From Thermoplasmata archaeon (GTDB taxonomy: Archaea > Thermoplasmatota > Thermoplasmata > RBG-16-68-12), in the NCBI GenBank assembly GCA_021788795.1, contig JAJYKG010000001.1:1-30466 (forward strand): 30,466 nucleotides of DNA. Direction: 5' to 3'. Shown here piece by piece: positions 23,502 through 30,342 of the stretch; position 1 is the first letter of the stretch; every line of letters starts with the position of its first letter. A program made the position numbers and the translations under genes. The notes beneath the pieces are model-generated. The model did no database searches. It was given only the letters and a program-made list of their open reading frames with translations, and had not been told where the DNA came from.

Positions 23502-24284
23502 TCACGCGTGCGCAGCTTCGAAGAGATCGCGCAGGAAGCGCGAGCGCAGTTCCAGGCCCTCGCCGATCTCGCGCCACTCATCCAGGACCTTGGGCTTCAG
23601 CAGCGGCACGAAGCGGACCGCATACCGCACGTCCATGAGCACGAGAGGCTCCGCGGGCGCCATGCCGAAGTCGTGCCGCTCGCCCTGGAGGGCGGCTTCG
23701 ATTTCCGCGAGTCTGATCTCCCCGGCCGCATGCCCGACGAGCGCGGCGACGATTCGGCGGATCATCCCGCGGCGGAAGCTCTGGGCGCGGACGTCAACCA
23801 CCTCACCTTCCCCTGCGGGGTTCACCTCCACGCGGCTGATGGCGTGCGGCCCGGCCGGGGGATCCGAGGTGAACCAGCGCAGGTCGTGCTCGCCTTCGAA
23901 AGCCGAGGCCGCGGCGCGTAACGCGTCGAGCGGAAGGCGGCGGAGGAGGTGGTACCGGTACCAACGTTCCTCGGCGTGACGGGGATGGAAGGAATCGGGG
24001 ACCGCCGCGAAAGCCCACGCCCAGACCCCACGTGATTTGTCGTTGAAGGCACCGACCACGGCCTCTGGCCGGAGGGACGTGTTGAACGCAATGACGTTCC
24101 CCACGGCGCTCACGCCCCGGTCCGTGCGGCTCGCGCTCCGGAAGAACGCCTTCCCGGGGTCGGAAAGGATCTTCGCAGCCTTCAGGGCCGCGAGGCACTC
24201 GCCCTCGACCGTGCGGGCGTCGGGCTGCCGCTGGTGGCCGTAGAACGCCCGCCCGTCGTAGCTGATCTTGAGCGCGACCCGCAT
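23502..24284 (-). CDS. truA: tRNA pseudouridine synthase TruA
   Basis: The enzyme isomerises uridines in the anticodon stem-loop (positions 38-40 in characterised enzymes). The 260-residue protein opens with VALKISYDGRAFYGHQRQP and has the catalytic motif ASRTDRGVSA with Asp55 as nucleophile. Later motifs RWYRYHLL, then FRRGMIRRIVAALV match the second half of the fold. The start at ATG 24284 is set by the N-terminal motif and by a TATA box exactly 26 bases upstream; the frame stays open upstream to 24473 but that part is a shadow of the divergent gene. The message would be leaderless. It is divergent from a tRNA methyltransferase gene and co-directional with the SBP gene, 252 bases away. Confidence 0.93.
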   Translation of the reverse strand: MRVALKISYDGRAFYGHQRQPDARTVEGECLAALKAAKILSDPGKAFFRSASRTDRGVSAVGNVIAFNTSLRPEAVVGAFNDKSRGVWAWAFAAVPDSFHPRHAEERWYRYHLLRRLPLDALRAAASAFEGEHDLRWFTSDPPAGPHAISRVEVNPAGEGEVVDVRAQSFRRGMIRRIVAALVGHAAGEIRLAEIEAALQGERHDFGMAPAEPLVLMDVRYAVRFVPLLKPKVLDEWREIGEGLELRSRFLRDLFEAAHA

Positions 24285-24292
24285 CCGAAGAC

Positions 24293-24298
24293 GATATT
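24293..24298 (+). promoter_or_regulatory. TATA-like box for the trmJ-like gene
   Basis: GATATT is centred about 28 bases before the ATG at 24324, implying a leaderless transcript. It lies inside the core promoter of the divergent truA. Confidence 0.45.
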
Positions 24299-24304
24299 CC
24301 CTTG

Positions 24305-24316
24305 TAGATAATATAG
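24305..24316 (-). promoter_or_regulatory. TATA box of truA
   Basis: On the minus strand this reads CTATATTATCTA, centred 26 bases before the truA ATG at 24284. There is no ribosome site between box and start, so the transcript should be leaderless. Confidence 0.6.
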
Positions 24317-24323
24317 AGCGACG

Positions 24324-25049
24324 ATGCCCCGGGTCCGAGTGATCTTGGTTGAACCGAAGAACGAGGGGAACGTCGGCGCGGTCGCGCGCGCGATGCGGAA
24401 CTTCGGCGCGAGCGAGCTGGTCCTCGTGAGGCCGTGTCCCATCGGGGACGAGGCGGGGAAGCGCGCGATGCACGGCCGAGAAATCCTGGAAGCCGCCAGG
24501 ACCGTGGACTCCCTCGCCGCGGCCGTGCGGGGCGCCGACCTACTCGTCGGCACCTCCGGGATCGACACGGAGAGCGAGAAGCACTTCGCGCGCATCGCGA
24601 TGCACCCCCGCGAGCTGGCGGCGCGCGTGGCACCGATGGACGGCACGCTGGCCGTCGCTTTCGGGCGGGAGGACTTCGGGCTGCTCGAAGACGAGCTCGC
24701 GCAGTGCGACTTGCTCGTCAAGATCCCAGCTTCCGCGGAATACCCGATCCTCAACCTCTCCCACGCCGCCACGATCGTCCTCTACGAGCTCTTCGGCGCG
24801 CGCGCGGCGGCGCGGGGCCGCCGCGAGGCCTCCGGCTTCGAGAAGGAGAGACTCCAGGAGGCGTTCGCCGCCCTCCTGGAGGCCACCCACTACCCCGATC
24901 ACAAGCGCGGCCGCACGAAGGTCATGTTCCGGCGGCTGGTGGGCAGGGCCGTGCCGAGCAAGTGGGAGTTCCACGCGCTGATGGGCGTGCTCCAGCGGGC
25001 CACGAAGCGGATCGAGAGGCTCGAGCGGGAGCCTCGACGCCTCACCTGA
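24324..25049 (+). CDS. trmJ: SPOUT tRNA/rRNA 2'-O-methyltransferase, TrmJ-like
   Basis: This S-adenosylmethionine-dependent RNA ribose methyltransferase has 241 residues. The SPOUT (trefoil-knot) motifs are plain: motif 1 EPKNEGNVGAVARAMRNFG (residues 10-28), motif 2 GTLAVAFGREDFGLLEDEL (about 106-124) and motif 3 IPASAEYPILNLSHAATIVLYEL (about 134-156). The C-terminal helical part (HKRGRTKVMFRRLVGRA) fits the TrmJ/TrmH-group proteins. Archaeal TrmJ methylates position 32 of tRNA; the exact target here is inferred. It shares a 39-base divergent promoter region with truA, so two anticodon-loop modifying enzymes sit together. The 3' end overlaps that of the convergent gap gene by 8 bases. Confidence 0.9.
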   Translation: MPRVRVILVEPKNEGNVGAVARAMRNFGASELVLVRPCPIGDEAGKRAMHGREILEAARTVDSLAAAVRGADLLVGTSGIDTESEKHFARIAMHPRELAARVAPMDGTLAVAFGREDFGLLEDELAQCDLLVKIPASAEYPILNLSHAATIVLYELFGARAAARGRREASGFEKERLQEAFAALLEATHYPDHKRGRTKVMFRRLVGRAVPSKWEFHALMGVLQRATKRIERLEREPRRLT

Positions 25050-26061
25050 CGGCGCCGATGCGCATCGTGCGGTCCGTCTTCTCCATGCTCTTCCGCGGAT
25101 CCTTCTCGAGCTGCAGGAGCGCGCGGATCGCGTCCACGTTCTCCGGCACAACGTCGGACTCCTGGTGGACCGCCTGGAAATAGTACAGGTGCTTCCCTTC
25201 GACCACGTGGACGCCGTCCTTCCACACGGCGATCTCGTACAGATCCGACCGGTCGCGCGACAGGTCGCGGGCCAGCTCCATGATCTGGGCCGTGGACTTG
25301 ACGCCCTCGCCGCCCGAGACGAATGCGACGCGCGGGAAGCGCTTCCATACGTCCAGCACCTGCGCCTCGTCCACCGGCTCCTTCAGGTCGACGGAGACCG
25401 CGTGGAGGTGCATGAGCGTCGAGGAGACCTTCACCGCAATCGTGTGGATGTTCAGCTTCGGGAGCACGCTCTGGACGTCCGGGCCGTGGTGGCTCGGCAT
25501 CTCGAGCTCCGGCTCGATTGCGTTGATGGGGCCCTTCTTGGAGTCGCCGGGGTCCGCGGCGCGGCGGACCATGACCGCGAGGACCTTCTCGACCCCGATG
25601 TGCGCGTCGAGGGGGTAGAGGGTGCGGATCAGCCCGGTCGTGTTGCACGAGGGGACGCGCACGAAGCGCGCCCCGAGGCAGTCCGCGTAGTTCGCGGCGG
25701 CGTTGAAGGAGAGGTTCGTCAGGGAGTGCTCCTCGCCGCCCTGCCAGACCGCCTTCACGCCCGCCTTCTCGTACATCGGCTTGTACCCGCTCTCCTCGGG
25801 CGTGCAGTCCACGACCAAGTCGGCCTCCTTGAGAAGGTCCTCCAGCGTGCCGGCGGCCTGGAAGCCCGCCTTCGCGAACTTGCCGAGGGACTCCTTGTCG
25901 CTTGCGTACACCGAGTACCCTTTCTTCGCAGCGAGCTTGGCCTCGAAGTTGGGCTTCGTCTTCGCGACGCCGACGACCTTCATGTCGTCCTGCAAGGAGA
26001 CGGCGTCGGCGACACGCTTTCCGATTGTTCCGTATCCGTTGATGGCGATCTTCGCGGGCAT
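25042..26061 (-). CDS. gap: Archaeal type II glyceraldehyde-3-phosphate dehydrogenase
   Basis: This phosphorylating GAPDH converts glyceraldehyde 3-phosphate to 1,3-bisphosphoglycerate with NAD(P), in glycolysis or gluconeogenesis. The 339-residue protein has the archaeal layout: nucleotide-binding INGYGTIGKRVADAV at residues 8-22, catalytic Cys139 in VPSCNTTGL, DCTPEESGYKP, and MPSHHGPDVQSV with the conserved His pair. It lacks similarity to the bacterial SCTTN motif. The start at ATG 26061 is set by the nucleotide-binding strand; the frame remains open upstream to 26244. A GGGGG stretch precedes the ATG. Confidence 0.95.
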   Translation of the reverse strand: MPAKIAINGYGTIGKRVADAVSLQDDMKVVGVAKTKPNFEAKLAAKKGYSVYASDKESLGKFAKAGFQAAGTLEDLLKEADLVVDCTPEESGYKPMYEKAGVKAVWQGGEEHSLTNLSFNAAANYADCLGARFVRVPSCNTTGLIRTLYPLDAHIGVEKVLAVMVRRAADPGDSKKGPINAIEPELEMPSHHGPDVQSVLPKLNIHTIAVKVSSTLMHLHAVSVDLKEPVDEAQVLDVWKRFPRVAFVSGGEGVKSTAQIMELARDLSRDRSDLYEIAVWKDGVHVVEGKHLYYFQAVHQESDVVPENVDAIRALLQLEKDPRKSMEKTDRTMRIGAVR

Positions 26062-26097
26062 GGAGCAACCCCCGGCCAGACCGAAGGACAGGCGCCC

Positions 26098-26107
26098 CAT
26101 TAAGATT
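26098..26107 (-). promoter_or_regulatory. TATA-like box for gap
   Basis: On the minus strand this reads AATCTTAATG, centred about 41 bases before the ATG at 26061, giving a leader of about 15 bases with a G-rich ribosome site. Confidence 0.4.
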
Positions 26108-26213
26108 GTGGGGAGACTGTATGTTCGGAGGGCGGGTTCCCTGGTTGCCCCGATAAAGCTGTCGGCGAGCGCGGGGGAACAACGTACATCTCCGTCGTCC
26201 GCCATGCCGGTGC

Positions 26214-26420
26214 ATGCTCTGCCACTACTGCGAGAACCAGGCACGGGGGATCTGCCGCTTCTGCGGCGCAGGCGTCTGCCGCGACCACATGCGCGCGACG
26301 CGGTTCGTCAGCGGTTTCGAGTACCCGACGGAGATGGGGTACATCGCGGACTACGCCGTCGTGGACAACGCGATCTGGTGCGGCCGCTGCTCGGCGCGGT
26401 TCGTGCGCAACCACCCGTAG
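26214..26420 (+). CDS. Small zinc-finger protein, B-box-like
   Basis: The 68-residue protein is built around metal ligands: Cys3, Cys6, Cys14, Cys17, Cys22 and His25 in the pattern CxxC-x7-CxxC-x4-CxxH, then a pair Cys56/Cys59 (WCGRC) near the C-terminus. The first block looks like a B-box-type zinc finger (CRFCGAGVCRDHM), and eight ligands would bind two zinc ions. Function is unknown; such small proteins may bind protein or nucleic acid. The ATG at 26214 is the only start that includes the first Cys pair. It is divergent from gap and convergent with the CoaD-fusion gene, 12 bases away. Confidence 0.8.
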   Translation: MLCHYCENQARGICRFCGAGVCRDHMRATRFVSGFEYPTEMGYIADYAVVDNAIWCGRCSARFVRNHP

Positions 26421-26432
26421 CGGGGCCGCGAC

Positions 26433-27407
26433 TCAGGCCCGGTACAGGTCCCGGCGGATCCGCGGGACCATGGCCATGAGGACCGCCGCCTCCGTGAGCG
26501 TGTCCCGGTCCATCCGCCGCTCGGTCAGGTAGCCGATGGCCCCGAACTTCGAGCCAATCTCGCGCACGCCCGTGAGTTCCGCCATCGCCTCGCTCACCGT
26601 CTTCCCGCCCTTCACCCGCTCGATCACCGCGGGCGGATACTCGAACCCCGGGCCGTGGCCGAGGGTCACGCGGCCGGCGCGGTCCACGATGGCGCAGTAC
26701 TGCACGTCCAAGTAGCCGCCCACGGAGGCGTCCCAGAGGAGCCCAGCCTCGATCCCCACGCCGAGGTCCGCGTCGCCGAGGGCCGCCCGCGCCCGGTTCA
26801 TGGCGCCCACCGCGGCCTGCTGGTCGACCGGCTGCTCCGGCACGCCCGTCGCGACGGCCACGCCGCGAACCCGGACCCGGTCGAACACGTCCTCGAGCAC
26901 GCGGCGCACCGCGCGGACCTTCACAGGGTTGTCCGTGCCCACGTGGGCGGCCAAGGGGGTGAGGCGGCGGCCGTGCGCGTCGATCGTCCCGGCGCGGATG
27001 CGGCGGGACTGGATCGAGAGCCCGTCCTCGGCCAGGACCATGGGGACCGCGCGCACCTCGAGCGGGCGCAGTCCCTTGCGCGCGCGGGCGTCGTTCAGCG
27101 CCTGGCCCACGTGGGCCCGCTCCGCGGAGACCACGAGGACGTCCAGGTCCGGGAGGTCGTCCGCCGGCCCGAAGGCGTCGTCAATCGGCTCGACGACGAA
27201 CCGCGTCGACCCGCGGGCCCGGAGGTATCGCACGAGGTTGCGTTCCCGGACCGGATAGGGGTTGAGTTCGGAGCGCGTCTCGCGCGCGAACCGGTCCGTC
27301 GTCAGGCCGATCAGGACCCGCGTGGCCCGGAGCGCGAAGGCGGCCCCGAGGAGGGCTTTGTGTCCGTCGTGGAGGAGGTCGAACGTCCCTCCCATGGCGA
27401 CGCGCAT
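26433..27407 (-). CDS. Bifunctional phosphopantetheine adenylyltransferase / YjjX-type NTPase fusion
   Basis: The 324-residue protein has two enzymes in one chain. Residues 1-150 are an archaeal CoaD-type nucleotidyltransferase: GGTFDLLHDGHKALL with the HxGH pair His13/His16, and SRRIRAGTID near 134-143. It adds AMP to 4'-phosphopantetheine in coenzyme A synthesis. Residues about 155-324 are a YjjX/DUF84 domain: VGTDNPVKVRAVRRVLEDVF at its start, then GVPEQP, AMNRARAAL and GVGIEAGL. That family hydrolyses ITP/XTP, cleaning the nucleotide pool. This fusion is known for Thermoplasma-related archaea. The start at ATG 27407 lies 27 bases after a TATA box, which excludes the longer frame from 27440. 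Confidence 0.92.
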   Translation of the reverse strand: MRVAMGGTFDLLHDGHKALLGAAFALRATRVLIGLTTDRFARETRSELNPYPVRERNLVRYLRARGSTRFVVEPIDDAFGPADDLPDLDVLVVSAERAHVGQALNDARARKGLRPLEVRAVPMVLAEDGLSIQSRRIRAGTIDAHGRRLTPLAAHVGTDNPVKVRAVRRVLEDVFDRVRVRGVAVATGVPEQPVDQQAAVGAMNRARAALGDADLGVGIEAGLLWDASVGGYLDVQYCAIVDRAGRVTLGHGPGFEYPPAVIERVKGGKTVSEAMAELTGVREIGSKFGAIGYLTERRMDRDTLTEAAVLMAMVPRIRRDLYRA

Positions 27408-27429
27408 CGCGCCGCCATCCGGTGCTCGC

Positions 27430-27438
27430 GATATAAGC
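27430..27438 (-). promoter_or_regulatory. TATA box of the CoaD-YjjX gene
   Basis: On the minus strand this reads GCTTATATC, centred 27 bases before the ATG at 27407 and just after the hom stop codon. The transcript should be leaderless and independent of hom. Confidence 0.6.
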
Positions 27439-27443
27439 ATGCC

Positions 27444-28478
27444 CTAGGGGAGGAGGCGGCCCTCGTGGATCGCGATCAAGTCCGAGTACACGGCGAAGGC
27501 GGTCTGCCGCAGGCCGGGGTTGCGCTCGGAGATGAAGATCTCCTTGAGCATGTCCGTCCGCGCGAGGAGCCCGTTGGACGTCCCGTCGACCCCGGCGAGG
27601 GGATGGTCGAGGGGCACCTCCTCCACGGTCACCGAGGCCCGCACGCCGCCGTCCTCGCGCCATCCGCGCGCGACCTGCTTGACGCGCCGCCCCAGGGCGC
27701 GGGCCTCCTGCACGCGGGAGGCGGAGATCCCCAGGATTCCCTGCCGCGGCACCGTCTCGGGCCGGAGACGCCCGCCCATGAGGACGTTCGCGAGGAGGCA
27801 GGCCTTCGCCGTGGCGTCCCAGCCCTCCAGGTCCATGGACGGGTCGGCCTCGAGGAAGCCCATGCGCCGCGCCGCCTCCACGCCGGCCTCGTAGGAGCGG
27901 CCGGCCTCGATCTCGGACAGGATGAAGTTGCTCGTGCTGTTCAGGATGCCCTCGAACGACTCGACGTGCGCGCCGCGGAGGGTCTCCTGGAAGAGGTTGA
28001 AGACCGGCGCGCCGTCCATCACGGTCCCCTCGTAACGGAAGCCGGCGTGGTTCCGCCGCGCGAGCGCGCGCAACGCGGCGTAGTGGTAGACCACCGGGCC
28101 CTTATTCGCGGTGATCACGTGCTTTCCGCTGGACAGCGCGGCCCGGATGTGGTCGACGGCTGCCTGGCGCTCCGCGATGCGCAGGGGCGTGAGTTCCACG
28201 ACGATGTCCGCGCGCACGCGGCGGAGGAACGGGACGGTCTCCTCCCGGATGGCGCGGCCGCACGGCTCGAGCGACCGGCCCGCGCCTGCCAGTCGCAGCG
28301 CCTTCCGCAGATCGACCCCCTTCGCGTTCTCGACGCGACCGTGGCGGCCCGTCAGGATCGCGACGACGCGGGCCTCGAGGCCCTGCTCCCGCCGCAGCTC
28401 GGCGCGGCGCTCGAGGAGCAGGCGGGCGAACTCCTGCCCGACGTTGCCGAAACCCAGGAGGACGATACGATGACCCAT
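27444..28478 (-). CDS. hom: Homoserine dehydrogenase
   Basis: This enzyme reduces aspartate semialdehyde to homoserine with NAD(P)H for threonine and methionine synthesis. The 344-residue protein is the short form without a C-terminal ACT domain, so it should lack ACT-mediated feedback control. It shows the Rossmann motif LLGFGNVGQEF (7-17), the VITANKGPV stretch, FRYEGTVMDGAPVFN, GILNSTSNFILSEIE, and DPSMDLEGWDATAKACLLANV, which holds catalytic acidic and Lys residues. The start at ATG 28478 has GAGGT 8 bases upstream. No other threonine-pathway gene is in the window. Confidence 0.94.
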   Translation of the reverse strand: MGHRIVLLGFGNVGQEFARLLLERRAELRREQGLEARVVAILTGRHGRVENAKGVDLRKALRLAGAGRSLEPCGRAIREETVPFLRRVRADIVVELTPLRIAERQAAVDHIRAALSSGKHVITANKGPVVYHYAALRALARRNHAGFRYEGTVMDGAPVFNLFQETLRGAHVESFEGILNSTSNFILSEIEAGRSYEAGVEAARRMGFLEADPSMDLEGWDATAKACLLANVLMGGRLRPETVPRQGILGISASRVQEARALGRRVKQVARGWREDGGVRASVTVEEVPLDHPLAGVDGTSNGLLARTDMLKEIFISERNPGLRQTAFAVYSDLIAIHEGRLLP

Positions 28479-28522
28479 GGCGACGACCTCACGGCGCAGG
28501 ACGCCGGGATGGACACCGCAGG

Positions 28523-28534
28523 GTTAAGAATTCC
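28523..28534 (-). promoter_or_regulatory. TATA-like box for hom
   Basis: On the minus strand this reads GGAATTCTTAAC, centred about 50 bases before the ATG at 28478, leaving a leader of about 25 bases containing the GAGGT site. Confidence 0.45.
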
Positions 28535-28651
28535 GGGCGCTTTCGGTGCGCCCGCGCTTCCACGCGAAGCGGTGGAGCTCCCCCTCCACCGAAAGCTGTT
28601 TGAACACTTCGGAACAACCTTGCGTCGTTCTACTTGAGAATTCCGATAACC

Positions 28652-28659
28652 TCAAATAG
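28652..28659 (+). promoter_or_regulatory. TATA-like box of gar1-tfb
   Basis: TCAAATAG is centred about 29 bases before the ATG at 28685, placing the transcript start at or near the start codon. No ribosome site precedes that ATG. Confidence 0.5.
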
Positions 28660-28684
28660 TGCACATTTCTTCTCCGCGACCGAG

Positions 28685-28966
28685 ATGCGAGGGGGATCGA
28701 GAAGGCTGGGGGTGGTCGAGAACATCGGCCACGACGGCAGCCTGCTCGTCCGCTCGGAGTTCGCACCGGCGAGAGGTGCCGACGTCTTGGACAAGCGGAA
28801 CCGCCCCCTCGGCCGCGTGGCGAGGGTCTTCGGGCCGGTCAAGGAGCCGTTCACGTCCGTCCGTCCCTCCGTCCCCGCGTCCCCGTCCCTGCTCGGGACG
28901 GCCGTGTTCGTCAGTGAGGGAAAGCATGCCCACGAAGAAGATCGAGGAGGCCGAAGAGGTCACTAG
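28685..28966 (+). CDS. gar1: H/ACA ribonucleoprotein protein Gar1
   Basis: This RNP subunit works with Cbf5, Nop10 and L7Ae in guide-RNA-directed pseudouridylation. The 93-residue protein is a small beta-barrel: LGVVENIGHDGSLLVRSE, GADVLDKRNRPLGRVARVFGPVKEPFTSVRP (in pieces, residues about 34-62) is the canonical Gar1 core. The last 20 or so residues (EGKHAHEEDRGGRRGH) are polar. ATG 28685 is preferred over an upstream in-frame TTG at 28634 because of the TATA box position. The 3' end overlaps tfb by 41 bases in another frame. The gar1-tfb pairing is common in archaea. Confidence 0.9.
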   Translation: MRGGSRRLGVVENIGHDGSLLVRSEFAPARGADVLDKRNRPLGRVARVFGPVKEPFTSVRPSVPASPSLLGTAVFVSEGKHAHEEDRGGRRGH

Positions 28967-29861
28967 GTGCCCGGAGTGCAACTCCGGCCACCTGACCTTC
29001 GACTACGAGCGAGGCGAGCTCATCTGCGAGGAGTGCGGGCTCGTCCTGACCGACCAGATGATCGACCAGGGACCCGAGTGGCGGGCGTTCGACGTCGAGC
29101 AGGGCGAGAAGCGCGCCCGCACGGGAGCGCCGATGACGTACACGATCCACGACAAGGGCCTGTCGACGACGATCGGCTGGAAGAACAAGGATTCCTACGG
29201 CAAGTCCATCCCGACGCGGAACCGCGCCCAGCTGTATCGCCTGCGGAAGTGGCAGCGCCGCATCCGCGTGAGCAACGCGACGGAACGCAACCTGGCGTTC
29301 GCCCTGAGCGAGCTGGACCGGATGGCGAGCGGCATGGGCCTCCCGCGGAACGTCCGCGAGACCGCCGCGATGGTGTACCGCAAGGCGGTCAACAAGAACC
29401 TCATCCGAGGGCGGTCCATCGAGGGCGTCGTCGCCGCGTCCCTGTACGCCGCTTGCCGCCAGTGCAACGTGCCGCGGACGCTCGATGAGATCGCGAACTC
29501 GTCCCGCGTCGGCCGGAAGGAGATTGGCCGCACCTACCGCTTCATGACGCGCGAGCTCAAGCTGAAGCTCATGCCGACGAAGCCCCAGGACTACGTGTCC
29601 CGCTTCTGCTCCGAGCTCAAGCTGAGCGGCGAGGTGCAGTCCCGGGCCGTGGAGATCCTCAAGGACGCGCAGGACAAGGAGCTCACGTCGGGTCGCGGCC
29701 CGACGGGCGTGTCCGCGGCGGCAATCTACATCGCCTCCATCCTGTGCAATGAGCGGCGCACGCAGCGCGAGGTCGCCGACGTCGCCGGCGTCACCGAGGT
29801 CACGATCCGCAACCGCTACAAGGAACTGACGGAGAAACTCGGCATCAAGGTCGAGCTGTAG
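28926..29861 (+). CDS. tfb: Transcription initiation factor TFB
   Basis: This is the archaeal TFIIB homologue that bridges TBP-DNA and RNA polymerase. The 311-residue protein has an N-terminal zinc ribbon (Cys15, Cys18, Cys34, Cys37) and the B-reader region around MTYTIHDKGLSTTIGW. Two cyclin folds follow: about 115-200 with ERNLAFALSELDRMASGMGLP, and about 210-305 with VQSRAVEILKDAQD. The C-terminal helix-turn-helix TQREVADVAGVTEVTIRNRYKEL reads the BRE element. The ATG at 28926 is preceded by GAGGGAAAG and lies inside the end of gar1, so translation is coupled. Length and motifs are normal. Confidence 0.97.
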   Translation: MPTKKIEEAEEVTRCPECNSGHLTFDYERGELICEECGLVLTDQMIDQGPEWRAFDVEQGEKRARTGAPMTYTIHDKGLSTTIGWKNKDSYGKSIPTRNRAQLYRLRKWQRRIRVSNATERNLAFALSELDRMASGMGLPRNVRETAAMVYRKAVNKNLIRGRSIEGVVAASLYAACRQCNVPRTLDEIANSSRVGRKEIGRTYRFMTRELKLKLMPTKPQDYVSRFCSELKLSGEVQSRAVEILKDAQDKELTSGRGPTGVSAAAIYIASILCNERRTQREVADVAGVTEVTIRNRYKELTEKLGIKVEL

Positions 29862-29877
29862 CCCCGGACCCCACCCG

Positions 29878-29894
29878 GCGGGATCAGATCCCGC
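29878..29894. terminator. Hairpin between convergent tfb and the unknown gene
   Basis: A perfect 7-bp inverted repeat (GCGGGAT, loop CAG, ATCCCGC) lies 16 bases after the tfb stop and overlaps the last codons of the convergent gene. It could act as a shared 3'-end structure. There is no T-tract, so the role is tentative. Confidence 0.4.
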
Positions 29895-30342
29895 GGGCGC
29901 CGGCGAAGAGGAGCGCGGCCCGCTCGCCCGAGCGCTTCGCGCGGCGGTCCTCAACAATCCCGACGGACGGCTCGCGCGTCCGACCGACGCGGGTGAGCGA
30001 CCACTCGAGCTTGGCCACCTTGCTCGCGAGCGTCTCCCCCATCCGACGGTTGTATGTGGCCATGCGCCGCAGGAGCTCCTGCTTGACGCGCGGAGAATCC
30101 GCGCGGCCGAGGAAGTCCTCGCGGCGCACGCACACGCCGTCTTCGTTCTCCATGTGCCAGAAGTAGAGGTTCACCACATGCCCCCGGGACGTGCGAAGTC
30201 CCACGCCACCGCAGCCGATTTCCATCGTTCCACCTTGGCCCGCTCCAGTTCCGACCAAGCCCATGAACCTTGAACCGAACCCGTTCGATGCGACGACCGC
30301 TTGGTAAAGCTTCTTCTGGAACGCAAGGCTGCGTCGCGCCAT
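29884..30342 (-). CDS. Hypothetical protein, no recognised family
   Basis: I do not recognise this 152-residue basic, soluble-looking protein. The N-terminal 50 residues include a Gly-rich stretch (GLVGTGAGQGGTMEIGCGGVGL), followed by a beta-like segment (GHVVNLYFWHMENEDGVCVRREDFLG). Then comes a long helical, Arg/Lys-rich C-terminal half (VKQELLRRMATYNRRMGETLASKVAKLEWSL in pieces). Codon use is GC-rich and similar to its neighbours, which supports a real gene. Its ATG at 30342 overlaps the ATG of the divergent permease gene, so the true start may be internal, for example Met27 or Met40. Confidence 0.6.
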   Translation of the reverse strand: MARRSLAFQKKLYQAVVASNGFGSRFMGLVGTGAGQGGTMEIGCGGVGLRTSRGHVVNLYFWHMENEDGVCVRREDFLGRADSPRVKQELLRRMATYNRRMGETLASKVAKLEWSLTRVGRTREPSVGIVEDRRAKRSGERAALLFAGARGI

